Shown here piece by piece: positions 1 through 7,304 of a stretch of DNA of 16,457 bases. A program made the position numbers and the translations under genes. The notes beneath the pieces were generated by a model. It was not told the origin of the DNA, made no database searches, and was given only the letters and a program-made list of their open reading frames with translations. Within the stretch, counting starts at the first letter, position 1. The number at the start of each line of letters is the position of its first letter. Source of the DNA: JBCBKP01 sp038746265 (GTDB taxonomy: Bacteria; Planctomycetota; Phycisphaerae; Phycisphaerales; UBA1924); assembly GCA_038746265.1 (NCBI GenBank), contig JBCDKU010000060.1:1-16457 (forward strand), written 5' to 3'.

Positions 1-140
1 ACCCACCCCCACCCCCCACCCCCCCCCCCCCGCGCCCACCGCCCCCCGCACCCCCCGCGCAAAAAAATAACCCACCCCCCCACACCACCCCCCCCACACC
101 CACCTCCCCCCCCCCACCCCCCGGGGCGCCCCCCCCCCCC
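1..140. repeat. C-rich low-complexity tract
   Basis: Almost every base is C, with scattered A and a few G or T; an A-rich island lies at about 61-70. There is no period I can follow and no coding pattern. Read on the minus strand it is a series of long G runs that could form G-quadruplexes. It lies at the very edge of the window, and normal sequence resumes at about 141. It may be genuine simple sequence, or a low-quality contig end or polymerase-slippage artefact. Bases 141-187 are ordinary leader sequence for the next gene. Confidence 0.7.
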
Positions 141-174
141 TTCTCTGCCCTCATGCCCTTCAACAGAAACGAAC

Positions 175-180
175 AGGAGA
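175..180 (+). promoter_or_regulatory. ribosome binding site of the beta-helix gene
   Basis: AGGAGA lies 7 nt before the ATG at 188. This spacing fixes the start of the secreted beta-helix protein. Confidence 0.7.
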
Positions 181-187
181 GAGAACC

Positions 188-1192
188 ATGCATCGCATCA
201 CCGGATTCATTACGACCCTCGCCGCCTCGCTCACGCTCGCCGGCCCGCTCACGCCCCCGCCCGGGGCCGTGACGCCCACGGGCAAGACCATTCAGCAGGC
301 CGAGCCCCGCACGCCCCTGAGCCAGGCCACCACGCCCGGCAACCTCGACTACATCTACGTCATCTCCGAGCCCGGCTCCTACTACCTCGCCGAGGAGCTC
401 CAGGGCGTGAACCGGCTCGGTGGCATCCTCATCAGCAGCAACGACGTCACCCTCGACCTCAACGGCTTTACGGTCCGCGGCCCGGCGCTGGGCGGCAAGG
501 GCATCTTCATCGCCGACTTCCTCCAGAACGTCTCCGTCCGCAACGGTACTGTCCGGGGCTGGGGCAGCGACGGCATCGACGCCCGCGACACCCGCGATTG
601 CCGCTTCGAGGATCTCACGCTGCTCGACAATGGCGGCGACGGCCTCCACACCGGATCCAACGCGATCGTCCAGCGCTGCGTCGCCCGCGATAACGGCGGC
701 TTCGGCTTCGAACTCATCGAACGCTCTCGGGCGCTCGATTCCATCGCACACAACAACGGCGACGACGGCTTCCGCATGCAGCAGAGCTCCGCCGCGGAAC
801 GCTGCACGGCGTCCGCGAACGCCGGGGACGGGTTCAACGCGTCCTCCTTCTCGCGCGTCATCGACTGCTCCGCCGACGACAACCAAGACAACGGCATCCG
901 CGCCGGCGGCTCCATCGTCGAGCGCTGCATCGTCTGGGGCAGCGGGCTCTCCGGCAACACGACCACCGCCGGGATCCTCGCCTCAGGTAGCTCGACCATC
1001 CGCGGCAACCGGCTCTCGTCAAACGGGATCGGCATTGAGACGACGGGCCCGAACAACCTCATCGTCGGCAACTCGCTCACCGAGCCCAACACCGCGTTTG
1101 TCTCCAACAGCTTCCCGAACGCCGTCGGCCCGTTCATCAGCCGCTCGGCCGTCACCACAAACACGAATCCGAACGCCAACATCGAGTTCTAA
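188..1192 (+). CDS. secreted right-handed parallel beta-helix repeat protein
   Basis: The 334-residue product starts with a signal peptide: MHR, then a hydrophobic stretch over residues 5-19, with probable cleavage before about residue 30. From about residue 75 to 320 it is a run of short strands and turns. Recurrent units such as DNGGDG, NNGDDGF, NAGDGF and DNQDNGI are typical of PbH1 repeats in the NosD/pectate-lyase beta-helix fold (Pfam Beta_helix). The entry segment (residues 53-97: YVISEPGSYYL, then VTLDLNGFTVRG) is common in planctomycete proteins of this kind. It is probably exported to the periplasm or cell surface and may bind or cleave a polysaccharide, but I can assign no catalytic residues. 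No C-terminal membrane or sorting anchor is visible; it ends in NANIEF. The start is supported by AGGAGA 7 nt upstream. The function remains unknown. Confidence 0.85.
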   Translation: MHRITGFITTLAASLTLAGPLTPPPGAVTPTGKTIQQAEPRTPLSQATTPGNLDYIYVISEPGSYYLAEELQGVNRLGGILISSNDVTLDLNGFTVRGPALGGKGIFIADFLQNVSVRNGTVRGWGSDGIDARDTRDCRFEDLTLLDNGGDGLHTGSNAIVQRCVARDNGGFGFELIERSRALDSIAHNNGDDGFRMQQSSAAERCTASANAGDGFNASSFSRVIDCSADDNQDNGIRAGGSIVERCIVWGSGLSGNTTTAGILASGSSTIRGNRLSSNGIGIETTGPNNLIVGNSLTEPNTAFVSNSFPNAVGPFISRSAVTTNTNPNANIEF

Positions 1193-1216
1193 CACGCGCC
1201 GCCGCGGACTGTCTTT

Positions 1217-1296
1217 ACAAGCCCTCAGCGTGAGCTGGGGACAAAGCACGCACGCCCACCCAGCAAACTCGTCCCCAGCTCACGCTGGGGGTTTGT
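1217..1296. repeat. paired GNRA-hairpin inverted repeat, copy C
   Basis: Two 26-nt arms (1217-1242 and 1271-1296) are near-perfect reverse complements separated by 28 nt. Each arm contains its own hairpin. The left one, read on the plus strand, pairs CCTCAGC with GCTGGGG around a GTGA loop and includes one T-G wobble. The right one, read on the minus strand, pairs CCCCAGC with GCTGGGG around GTGA. The element fills the gap between the beta-helix gene and the ATPase gene. Related copies lie at 7177-7249 and 12243-12321. It could act as a REP/BIME-like repeat or as an RNA structure; there is no T tract. Confidence 0.85.
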
Positions 1297-1329
1297 CCTC
1301 GTGCGCGCGCTCACCGCCGCTCGTTCACC

Positions 1330-1335
1330 TACCCT
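1330..1335 (+). promoter_or_regulatory. candidate -10 box of the ATPase gene
   Basis: TACCCT lies 8 nt before the ATG at 1344, and no Shine-Dalgarno is present. Its place matches similar TAnnnT boxes ahead of three other genes in the window, so a leaderless or nearly leaderless mRNA is possible. No convincing -35 box is seen. Confidence 0.35.
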
Positions 1336-1343
1336 TCCACCGC

Positions 1344-2903
1344 ATGAATGTCGCCCAACTCTTCGACCACTACGGCATCACCGAGAACCCCTTCAGGGGC
1401 GAAGAAGCCCGCGATGACTCCGTCCTCGCGCGGCTCACGCTCGGGCCGACCGCAAGCGGGTCCAGCATCCACTCCGATTTCGACAAGATCCTCGGCGAGA
1501 TGGTCCGCCCGACGACCTCGATCGTCTTCGGCGAGAAGGGCAGCGGCAAGACCGCCATCCGCATGCAGATCCTCGAGCGCGTCGAGTGGCACAACGCCGC
1601 CAAGCCCGACGCGAAGCTCTTCGCGATCGAGTACGACGACCTCAACCCCTTCATCGCCGAGCTCGACGACCGCTTCGGCTCCAAGAAGGACCCGTTCGCG
1701 TCGGTCAACAAGTTCCGCCTCGTCGATCACATGGACGCGATCCTCTCGGTCGCCATGACCCGCGTCACCGCCTCGCTGCTCGGCGAGAGCCGCGACCGCC
1801 CGGCGGCCCAGCTCGGCGAGACCCCCGCACGCGAATCCCGCAAGCTCCCCCAGCCCATGCGGCAGGACCTGCTCCTGCTCCAGGCCCTCTACGACAACGC
1901 CGACATCGACGGCTCCCGCACCGCACGCCTCCGCCACCTCCTCCGGCTTGGCAAGCCCCGCGGCTGGTTCCTCCGCCAGGTCGGCGTCTTCGCGGGGTGG
2001 ATCCCCGCCGCAGCCGCCCTCGCGTGGACCGTCTACGCCACCCGCCAGGAAGACGGCTGGATCAACGACCTCGGCGTCCTGCTGGGTCAGGTCTTCGGCG
2101 GCGCGTTCACCCTCGCCTGGGTCCTCGTGCTCGTCCATGTTCTCGGACTTGACCGCCTCGGCCGCGCCCGCACCGCAAGGCGGCTCCACGAGGAGATGCG
2201 CTCCCTCCCGCGCGACCCCGCGGCCCTCGCCGCCTCGATCAGGTCGCTCGACAAGGGCGCCATGCTCGATTCGGCCCTGCCGCAATCCGAGGAGGCGATC
2301 ACCCAGCGCTACGCCATGTTCGAGCGCTTCCGCCGCATCCTCGCCCGCTTCGGCTACACGGGCATCCTCGTCATCATCGACCGCGTCGATGAGCCGGCCC
2401 TGATCGCGGGCGACGCCGAGAAAATGAGAGCGGTCATGTGGCCGCTCTTCAACTCCAAGTTCCTGCAGCAGGACCGGTTCGGCGTCAAGATGCTCCTCCC
2501 GATCGAGCTCCGCCACGCTCTGTTCCGCGAGTCCGCCGCGTTCTTCCAGGAGGCCCGCCTCGACAAGCAGGCCCTCGTCGAGCGTCTCACATGGACCGGC
2601 CCGATGCTCTACGACCTCTGCGAAGCACGCCTCAACGCCTGCCGCGAGGGCGCCGATGAGCCGCTCTCCCTCAAAGACCTCTTCGCCGAGAACGTCAGCC
2701 GCCAGGACGTGATCGACGCCCTCGACCAGATGCACCAGCCCCGTGACGCCTTCAAGTTCCTCTACCGCTGCCTCGTCGAGCACGCCTCGAACGTCACCGC
2801 GGACCAGAACGAGTGGCGCATCCCGAGGCTCGTCCTCGAGCAGGCACGCCGAGCCGAGTCCGGCCGCGTCCAGGAGCTCTACCGCGGCATGCGCCCCGCC
2901 TGA
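1344..2903 (+). CDS. membrane-inserted P-loop ATPase, KAP/ExeA-like
   Basis: The product has 519 residues. It opens with YGITENPF (residues 10-17), like the N terminus of ExeA/GspA-type AAA ATPases. Walker A is GEKGSGKT (63-70). Walker B is ILVIIDRVDEP (341-351), with D346 and the following DE as acidic residues. Between them lie two hydrophobic helices at about 212-231 and 243-268, the arrangement that defines KAP-family P-loop NTPases. It is therefore probably an inner-membrane ATPase with its NTPase core in the cytoplasm. The C-terminal part (about 400-519) is helical and unrecognised. The ATG at 1344 is chosen because the frame upstream overlaps the beta-helix gene and reads as low-complexity Ser/Ala/Thr. 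No Shine-Dalgarno is visible. Its substrate is unknown and no neighbour indicates its role. Confidence 0.8.
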   Translation: MNVAQLFDHYGITENPFRGEEARDDSVLARLTLGPTASGSSIHSDFDKILGEMVRPTTSIVFGEKGSGKTAIRMQILERVEWHNAAKPDAKLFAIEYDDLNPFIAELDDRFGSKKDPFASVNKFRLVDHMDAILSVAMTRVTASLLGESRDRPAAQLGETPARESRKLPQPMRQDLLLLQALYDNADIDGSRTARLRHLLRLGKPRGWFLRQVGVFAGWIPAAAALAWTVYATRQEDGWINDLGVLLGQVFGGAFTLAWVLVLVHVLGLDRLGRARTARRLHEEMRSLPRDPAALAASIRSLDKGAMLDSALPQSEEAITQRYAMFERFRRILARFGYTGILVIIDRVDEPALIAGDAEKMRAVMWPLFNSKFLQQDRFGVKMLLPIELRHALFRESAAFFQEARLDKQALVERLTWTGPMLYDLCEARLNACREGADEPLSLKDLFAENVSRQDVIDALDQMHQPRDAFKFLYRCLVEHASNVTADQNEWRIPRLVLEQARRAESGRVQELYRGMRPA

Positions 2904-2904
2904 C

Positions 2905-2939
2905 GCCCTCCGCACGAGGGCTTCCGACGGGTCGGAAGC
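2905..2939 (+). terminator. tandem hairpins after the ATPase gene, possible terminator
   Basis: Two adjoining stem-loops begin 2 nt after the stop codon. GCCCTC (2905-2910) pairs with GAGGGC (2916-2921), and GCTTCCGA (2920-2927) pairs with TCGGAAGC (2932-2939) around CGGG. They overlap by two bases, so they may compete. No T tract follows, so intrinsic termination is uncertain. The rest of the gap to 3093 shows nothing else I can support. Confidence 0.4.
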
Positions 2940-3093
2940 CGCCACGTCAGCTCTCCCGTGCTTTCGCGTGTGAGGTGTCCGCCCCGGTTCTCGGAGATCG
3001 AATGAGATTTCCAGGAACACGGCCGCAACTCAAGCCGTTCTGACGTGTACATGCACAGACCGCGGATTCTGTCGCGGCTGCAAGGGGATGCAG

Positions 3094-3900
3094 ATGAATC
3101 GTCTGACAACTATCAGCGGCGCGGCCGCCGCGTTCGCCGGTCTGACCAGCGAAGCCAGCGCCTGCCAGGAACGCACCACGTCGCCGCGGCGATTTGCCGT
3201 TGTGGAGCTCTTCACGTCTGAGGGCTGCTCAAGCTGCCCCCCGGCAGACCGGCTCGCCACCCAGATCCGAGAGAAGGCGGCCGAAGAAGACCTCCCGGTC
3301 TACCTGCTCGCGTTCCATGTGGACTACTGGGACCGCCTCGGGTGGCCCGACCGCTTCTCCTCCGCCCGCGCCACCCAGCGTCAGCGGCACTACGCCGCCG
3401 TCTTCGGCCAGCCCAGCGTCTACACCCCGCAGATGGTCGTGAACGGCCGAGTCGGCTTTGTCGGCTCCAACGCCGGGCGAGCCGCCGACGAGCTGACCTC
3501 GGCCTTCGCCGCCGAGGCGGACCCGGAGCTCGCGATCGAGATCTCCGTCGATCGCCGCCACGACCAGAAGCACGGCACCCTGCTCGATGTCCACGTCGAG
3601 GCCACCGGCAACCGATCACGCCGCGCGATCCGCTCGCTCCGCGTGCTCGCCGCCCTCGTCGAGTCGGGCCTGACAACCCAGGTCGAACGCGGAGAGAACG
3701 CCGGCCGCGAACTCACCCACGACGGCGTCGTCCGTTCCTTCTTCGATGCCGCCTGGACCGACGACCCCCGCACGCTCGTCCTGCCCGTCGCCGACGACGT
3801 GGACCCGAAGAACGCCGAGGTCATCGTCTTCCTGCAGGACTCCCGCACGCTCGAGATCGTCGCGGCGACACGCGCGGGTCTCGACGCCGACGACAGCTAG
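3094..3900 (+). CDS. DUF1223 family thioredoxin-fold protein
   Basis: The 268-residue product matches the DUF1223 family. Residues 36-53 read VVELFTSEGCSSCPPADR, with a CxxC at C45 and C48. They are followed by FHVDYWDRLGWPDRFSS (74-90) and VYTPQMVVNG (109-118), the usual conserved blocks. The family has a thioredoxin-like fold and is mostly periplasmic, and its substrate is not established. A weak signal peptide covers residues 1-23 (Ala-rich, ending ASA before C24). A lipoprotein box is not convincing, because the residue at -3 is Ala. Two in-frame ATGs exist, at 3088 and 3094. AAGGGG (3082-3087) touches the first but lies 6 nt before the second, so 3094 is preferred. The gene stands alone and ends at a strong terminator. 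Confidence 0.85.
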   Translation: MNRLTTISGAAAAFAGLTSEASACQERTTSPRRFAVVELFTSEGCSSCPPADRLATQIREKAAEEDLPVYLLAFHVDYWDRLGWPDRFSSARATQRQRHYAAVFGQPSVYTPQMVVNGRVGFVGSNAGRAADELTSAFAAEADPELAIEISVDRRHDQKHGTLLDVHVEATGNRSRRAIRSLRVLAALVESGLTTQVERGENAGRELTHDGVVRSFFDAAWTDDPRTLVLPVADDVDPKNAEVIVFLQDSRTLEIVAATRAGLDADDS

Positions 3901-3907
3901 GCCCTGC

Positions 3908-4009
3908 TTGACGGATCATGTTTGCAAGGTGGGACGGGCTTCCAGCCCGTCTTTTTGGTCTTCCGATACCGCTCGGACGGGCAGGATGCCCGTCCCACCG
4001 ATCCGTCAA
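3908..4009. repeat. paired-hairpin element with terminal inverted repeats (UCC-loop family)
   Basis: Perfect 10-bp ends, TTGACGGATC (3908-3917) and GATCCGTCAA (4000-4009), enclose a 12-bp inverted repeat, GGTGGGACGGGC (3928-3939) and GCCCGTCCCACC (3988-3999). Inside are two hairpins. On plus, GACGGGCT pairs with AGCCCGTC around TCC; on minus, GACGGGCA pairs with TGCCCGTC, also around TCC. The loop-closing T-A pair is swapped to A-T between the two, so the stem is conserved. The element lies between the convergent DUF1223 and cupin genes. It resembles a MITE or a BIME-type repeat. No target-site duplication is clear. Confidence 0.75.
3933..3956 (+). terminator. intrinsic terminator of the DUF1223 gene
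   Basis: An 8-bp GC-rich stem (3933-3940 with 3944-3951) closes a TCC loop and is followed at once by TTTTT (3952-3956). It starts 33 nt after the stop codon. It is also the left hairpin of the repeat element at 3908-4009, so the repeat appears to serve as the terminator here. Confidence 0.75.
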
Positions 4010-4065
4010 ACACAACCTAAAGCGGCAACTCCAACGAGCGTCTCACGCGATCCCGATCGCGACCG

Positions 4066-4491
4066 TCATCCACCGTCCGGCACGCGCGACGTAGCGTTGA
4101 TGAGAACGCCCGTCTCGCTCCATGAGTCCGCCAGATCGAACTGGATCCACTCGGGGCTGAGGTGGATATCGAGCGAGTCCAACCGCCCGGGCCCGAGGTT
4201 CTGATACCCATGCGGGACATTCGCCGGCCCAAGGACCACGTCGCCAGTCTCCGCGTCGATCGTCTCGTGACCAACGGTGAACCGCGCACGCCCCTCCGTG
4301 ATCGTGAAGATCTCGTCGTACGGATGCACGTGCAGCTTCGGCCCCACACCGACCGCATCCGTGACGTAACGGATCAGCGTGATCCCCGTGTCGATGTCCT
4401 TGCCCTGCAGCAGACCCCGCAGCGCACTCGCCGGGTTCTGCCAGTCCTTTGAGTGGATGAGCCTCGGCTCCGTCGTTGATGGGCGCTTCAT
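4066..4491 (-). CDS. single-domain cupin protein
   Basis: The 141-residue product has one cupin barrel. Motif 1 fits the consensus exactly: G48, H54, H56, E60 and G67, within PKLHVHPYDEIFTITEG. Motif 2 (residues 83-98) keeps H94 and N98, but N91 stands where the consensus glycine would be. H54, H56, E60 and H94 should bind one metal ion. Small cupins of this type can be dioxygenases, isomerases or sugar/ligand sensors, and nothing here singles out a substrate. AAGGAG lies 7 nt before the ATG, a strong ribosome binding site. The gene follows pcrA on the same strand after 139 bp. A possible -10 (TATTCT on minus, 4572-4577) in that gap hints at its own promoter, but weakly. Confidence 0.85.
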   Translation of the reverse strand: MKRPSTTEPRLIHSKDWQNPASALRGLLQGKDIDTGITLIRYVTDAVGVGPKLHVHPYDEIFTITEGRARFTVGHETIDAETGDVVLGPANVPHGYQNLGPGRLDSLDIHLSPEWIQFDLADSWSETGVLINATSRVPDGG

Positions 4492-4630
4492 CGCTCAGCT
4501 CCTTGATCAGATCGACAGGACCCAAGACCCACGCGGTCGATTGTCCGCCGACGGGTAGGTGCGATGACACGAGAATACAGGGGGGCAGGGGGCGCGCCCG
4601 GAGACTTCAGCACGGCTCATTGCAGCGGGG

Positions 4631-7120
4631 TCACCCCATCCGCGTCAGCCGCGCGTACCCGAGCACCAGCGTCTTCTTCCCGATGCCCTTGAACTCGATC
4701 TCGATCCGCCCGCCGTGCGCCGGGCCCGAGACACCCACGACCTTGCCGACGCCGAACTGCGGGTGCTTCACCTCGCACCCAACCGGGTAGTCCTTCGCGG
4801 CTTCGCCGCCCGCGGACTTCGCCCGCGCCCGCTGCTGCGCGCGGATCTGCTCGAGCCGATCGTTGAGCGAACCCGACGCTGCCGGCGACGCATCGAACGA
4901 CTTCGTCGGTGTCCCCTGTGGGATCGACTCACCCATCCCGTCGTACGGATCGGACTGATCCGACACACGCAGGTGATCGCCCGCCATCTCATCGAAGAAC
5001 CGACTCGGGATCGTCCGCTCGCTGAACCCACGCACCGTGCGGTACCGCGCAGCCGTCAGCAGCAGATGCTTCATCGCCCGCGTGATCCCGACAAACGCCA
5101 GCCGGCGCTCTTCCTCGAGCTGAGGCTCCGAATCAAACGCCCGCGCGTGCGGCAGCAAGCCCTCCTCGAGCCCGACGATCGCTGCCGCCCCGAACTCCAG
5201 CCCCTTCGCCGCGTGCAGCGTCATCAGCGTGACCGCGCCCTGGTCCGGATCGACCGAGTCCGCGTCCGCGACCAGCGCAACCTGCTCCAGGTACGCCCGC
5301 AACAACGCCAGCAGCGGCGGCACGTCCGATTCCTCGGGGTTGTCGAGATCAAACGCGAGCGGATCCGCCGTCGGGTCGAACTCCTCCTCGAACTGCCGCG
5401 CGGACGACACCAGCTCATCGAGGTTGTCCACGCGCTCCGCGTCCGACTCGTTCTGCGTCTTCTTCGCCTGCTGCACATAGTGCGACCGCAGCCCCGATTC
5501 CTCGATCACGCGCTCGACAAGCTCGGGCAGCGACCCCGCGACCTCGGCCCCCATGAACGTCCCTGCGCCCGTCCACGAGTTGATCATCTCCACGAACGCC
5601 TGCATCGACTTCGCGCTCCGGGCCGTCAGCTCGAACTCGCCCGATCGCGCAAGCATCTCAAAGATCGGGATCCCCTCGCCGACCGCGCCCGCACGCACCT
5701 TGTCGAGCGACGTCTTCCCGATCCCGCGCGCCGGCGTGTTCACGATCCGATCAAGACTGACGTCATCCGCCGTGTTCGCCGCGAGCCGCAGGTACGCGAT
5801 CGCGTGCTTGACCTCTTCGCGTTCGTAGAACGCCGTGCCGCGCGCCACGGTGTACGGGATCGACGCCCGCCTCAGCGTGTCCTCGACGACACGCGAGAGC
5901 GAGTTCGTGCGGTAGAAGACCGCCATGTCGCGCCACGCGAGCCGGCCGTCGGAATCCTCCTGCACCTTCTTGAACCAGTCGGTGACCAGCTCCGCCTCGT
6001 GCCGCTCATCACGGCACAGCACCGCCTCGGGCGTCTCGCCGCCCTCCGACGACGTGAACAGCGGCTTGTCCTTCCGCTTCGTGTTCCGCTTGATCAGCGT
6101 GTCCGCGACCGACAGAATCGGCGCCGTCGAACGGAAGTTCTGCCCGAGCGTGATCGTCTGGCAGCCCGGGTAGTGCTGCTCGAAATCAAGAATGTTCGTC
6201 ACGTCCGCGCCGCGCCAGCCATAGATCGCCTGGTCCGGGTCGCCGACAACGCAGATGTTCGGCCCCATGCCGAGCGACACCGCGCCGAGGTCATCGTCAT
6301 CGATCCCCGGAAGATCCGCGAGATCCGCGTTCTCGGGCTGCGCGCCCTCACCCGCGAGCAGCCGCGCGATCTGGAACTGCGCCCGGTTTGTGTCTTGGTA
6401 CTCGTCGATCAGCAGGTGCCGCCAGCGGTCGTTGCACTCCCGCCGCACGCGCTCGTTTGTGTCGAGCATCTTCGCCGTGTACAGCAGCAGATCATCGAAG
6501 TCGATCGCCCCCGCCTTGCGCATCGCCGCGTCGTAGGCGGTGAAAATCCGCGCCATCGTCTTGGTGTAGAAGTCCCGCGCGTTCGCCGCGTACCCCTCGG
6601 CGTCCATCAGCTCGTTCTTCGCGTTCGAGATCGTCCCGAGGCAGGAGCGGGGGGGCCAGTTGCTCGTCGAGAGGTCCAGCGCCGAGATTGTGCGCTTCAT
6701 CAGCGCCATCTGGTCCGCCGTCGGATAGATCGTGTAGTCGGGTTTCAGCCCCGGCACGCCCGCCACGTCCGCGTACCGGCGCAGCAGCCGCGCGCACAGC
6801 GAGTGGAACGTCGTCACGGTCAGCCCGCGCACGCGCCGGTTCTCGTCCTCGCCCTGCGACTCGCCCAGCAGCAGCGTGTTGACCCGCTCCCGCATCTCGC
6901 CTGCCGCTTTGTTCGTGAACGTCAGCGCGAGGATCCGCCACGGCGCGACGCCGTCCGCGACCAGCCGCGCGATGCGGCGGGTGATCACCCGCGTCTTGCC
7001 GGAGCCCGCGGCAGCGAGGATGAGCAGGGGCCCATCCCCGTGCATCACGGCCTCGCGCTGCGGCTCGGTCAGGCCCTCAAGGAGCGCGGAATGGTCAGGC
7101 GTCGAAGCAGGAAACGTCAC
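4631..7120 (-). CDS. pcrA: PcrA/UvrD-type superfamily 1 DNA helicase
   Basis: This 3'-5' DNA helicase of repair and replication restart has every SF1A motif. Numbering is from the GTG start. The Q motif LTEPQREAV is near residue 17, motif I AAAGSGKT at 36-43, motif II LLIDEYQDTN at 236-245 and motif III VVGDPDQAIYGWRGAD at about 291-306. Motif IV LGQNFRST is near 325, motif V TLMTLHAAKGLEF near 631 and motif VI EEERRLAFVGITRA near 670. The C terminus (about 780-829, GCEVKHPQFGVGKVVGV) is the PcrA Tudor-like domain that contacts RNA polymerase. A roughly 30-residue acidic insert (DLADLPGIDDDD) lies between motifs II and III. The frame extends to a TTG at 7159, but that codon is the first half of a TTGACA box. 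GTG 7120, 6 nt after TACGCT, fits better. There is no Shine-Dalgarno at either. UvrD is the alternative name. Confidence 0.92.
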   Translation of the reverse strand: MTFPASTPDHSALLEGLTEPQREAVMHGDGPLLILAAAGSGKTRVITRRIARLVADGVAPWRILALTFTNKAAGEMRERVNTLLLGESQGEDENRRVRGLTVTTFHSLCARLLRRYADVAGVPGLKPDYTIYPTADQMALMKRTISALDLSTSNWPPRSCLGTISNAKNELMDAEGYAANARDFYTKTMARIFTAYDAAMRKAGAIDFDDLLLYTAKMLDTNERVRRECNDRWRHLLIDEYQDTNRAQFQIARLLAGEGAQPENADLADLPGIDDDDLGAVSLGMGPNICVVGDPDQAIYGWRGADVTNILDFEQHYPGCQTITLGQNFRSTAPILSVADTLIKRNTKRKDKPLFTSSEGGETPEAVLCRDERHEAELVTDWFKKVQEDSDGRLAWRDMAVFYRTNSLSRVVEDTLRRASIPYTVARGTAFYEREEVKHAIAYLRLAANTADDVSLDRIVNTPARGIGKTSLDKVRAGAVGEGIPIFEMLARSGEFELTARSAKSMQAFVEMINSWTGAGTFMGAEVAGSLPELVERVIEESGLRSHYVQQAKKTQNESDAERVDNLDELVSSARQFEEEFDPTADPLAFDLDNPEESDVPPLLALLRAYLEQVALVADADSVDPDQGAVTLMTLHAAKGLEFGAAAIVGLEEGLLPHARAFDSEPQLEEERRLAFVGITRAMKHLLLTAARYRTVRGFSERTIPSRFFDEMAGDHLRVSDQSDPYDGMGESIPQGTPTKSFDASPAASGSLNDRLEQIRAQQRARAKSAGGEAAKDYPVGCEVKHPQFGVGKVVGVSGPAHGGRIEIEFKGIGKKTLVLGYARLTRMG

Positions 7121-7126
7121 ACCAAC

Positions 7127-7159
7127 AGCGTAGAACACAAGCCCCGCGAGCGCTGTCAA
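7127..7159 (-). promoter_or_regulatory. candidate promoter of pcrA
   Basis: On the minus strand a perfect TTGACA (7159-7154) is followed by TTCTAC and, overlapping it, TACGCT (7132-7127). TACGCT lies 6 nt before the GTG at 7120, which would make the mRNA leaderless. The spacing from TTGACA is 18 nt to TTCTAC, or 21 nt to TACGCT, so which hexamer is the -10 is unsettled. Confidence 0.4.
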
Positions 7160-7176
7160 TAACGAGTGTCACCACA

Positions 7177-7249
7177 AGCCCCCAGCGTAAGCTGGGGAAA
7201 AGTTCGCACAGCGGACGACCAACCTCTCCCCCAGCTCACGCTGGGGGCT
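7177..7249. repeat. paired GNRA-hairpin inverted repeat, copy A
   Basis: The left arm (7177-7197) is a hairpin on plus, CCCCAGC with GCTGGGG around GTAA. The right arm (7229-7249) is a hairpin on minus, the same stem around GTGA. The arms are reverse complements except for one loop base and are 31 nt apart. The element lies between pcrA and the permease gene, both on the minus strand, and has a G-rich tail on the permease side (7270-7302). Confidence 0.85.
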
Positions 7250-7269
7250 AGTTGCTCACGAAAGTGCAA

Positions 7270-7302
7270 CCCCAATCCCAGATCCCCAGTCCCAGGTCCC
7301 CG
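7270..7302 (-). repeat. 7-nt-period G-rich tail, copy A
   Basis: Read on minus, runs of 4, 3, 4, 3 and 4 G recur about every 7 nt, in units such as GGGGACC and TGGGACT. The array begins 2 nt past the permease stop codon, so a permease transcript would carry it. It could form a G-quadruplex in RNA or DNA. A matching array follows the MacB-type permease gene at 12337-12376. Confidence 0.75.
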
Positions 7303-7304
7303 CC

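Noticed and set aside
420..1343. In-frame upstream extension of the ATPase gene across the beta-helix gene
   Set aside because: The extension is low-complexity Ser/Ala/Thr/Pro sequence in the wrong frame of a clear gene; homology-like features begin only at ATG 1344.
1329..3020. 563-residue open frame antisense to the ATPase
   Set aside because: The composition is that of a shadow frame, while the plus strand shows Walker motifs and membrane helices.
3908..4009. Insertion sequence
   Set aside because: There are terminal inverted repeats, but no transposase frame fits within 102 bp and no clear target duplication is seen.
7118..7159. TTG 7159 as the start of pcrA
   Set aside because: The TTG forms part of a TTGACA box, no ribosome binding site precedes it, and the added residues are not part of the helicase fold.
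4715..7162. 815-residue open frame antisense to pcrA
   Set aside because: It is rich in Arg, Leu and Val with no domain and mirrors the codons of pcrA, as is usual opposite a GC-rich gene.
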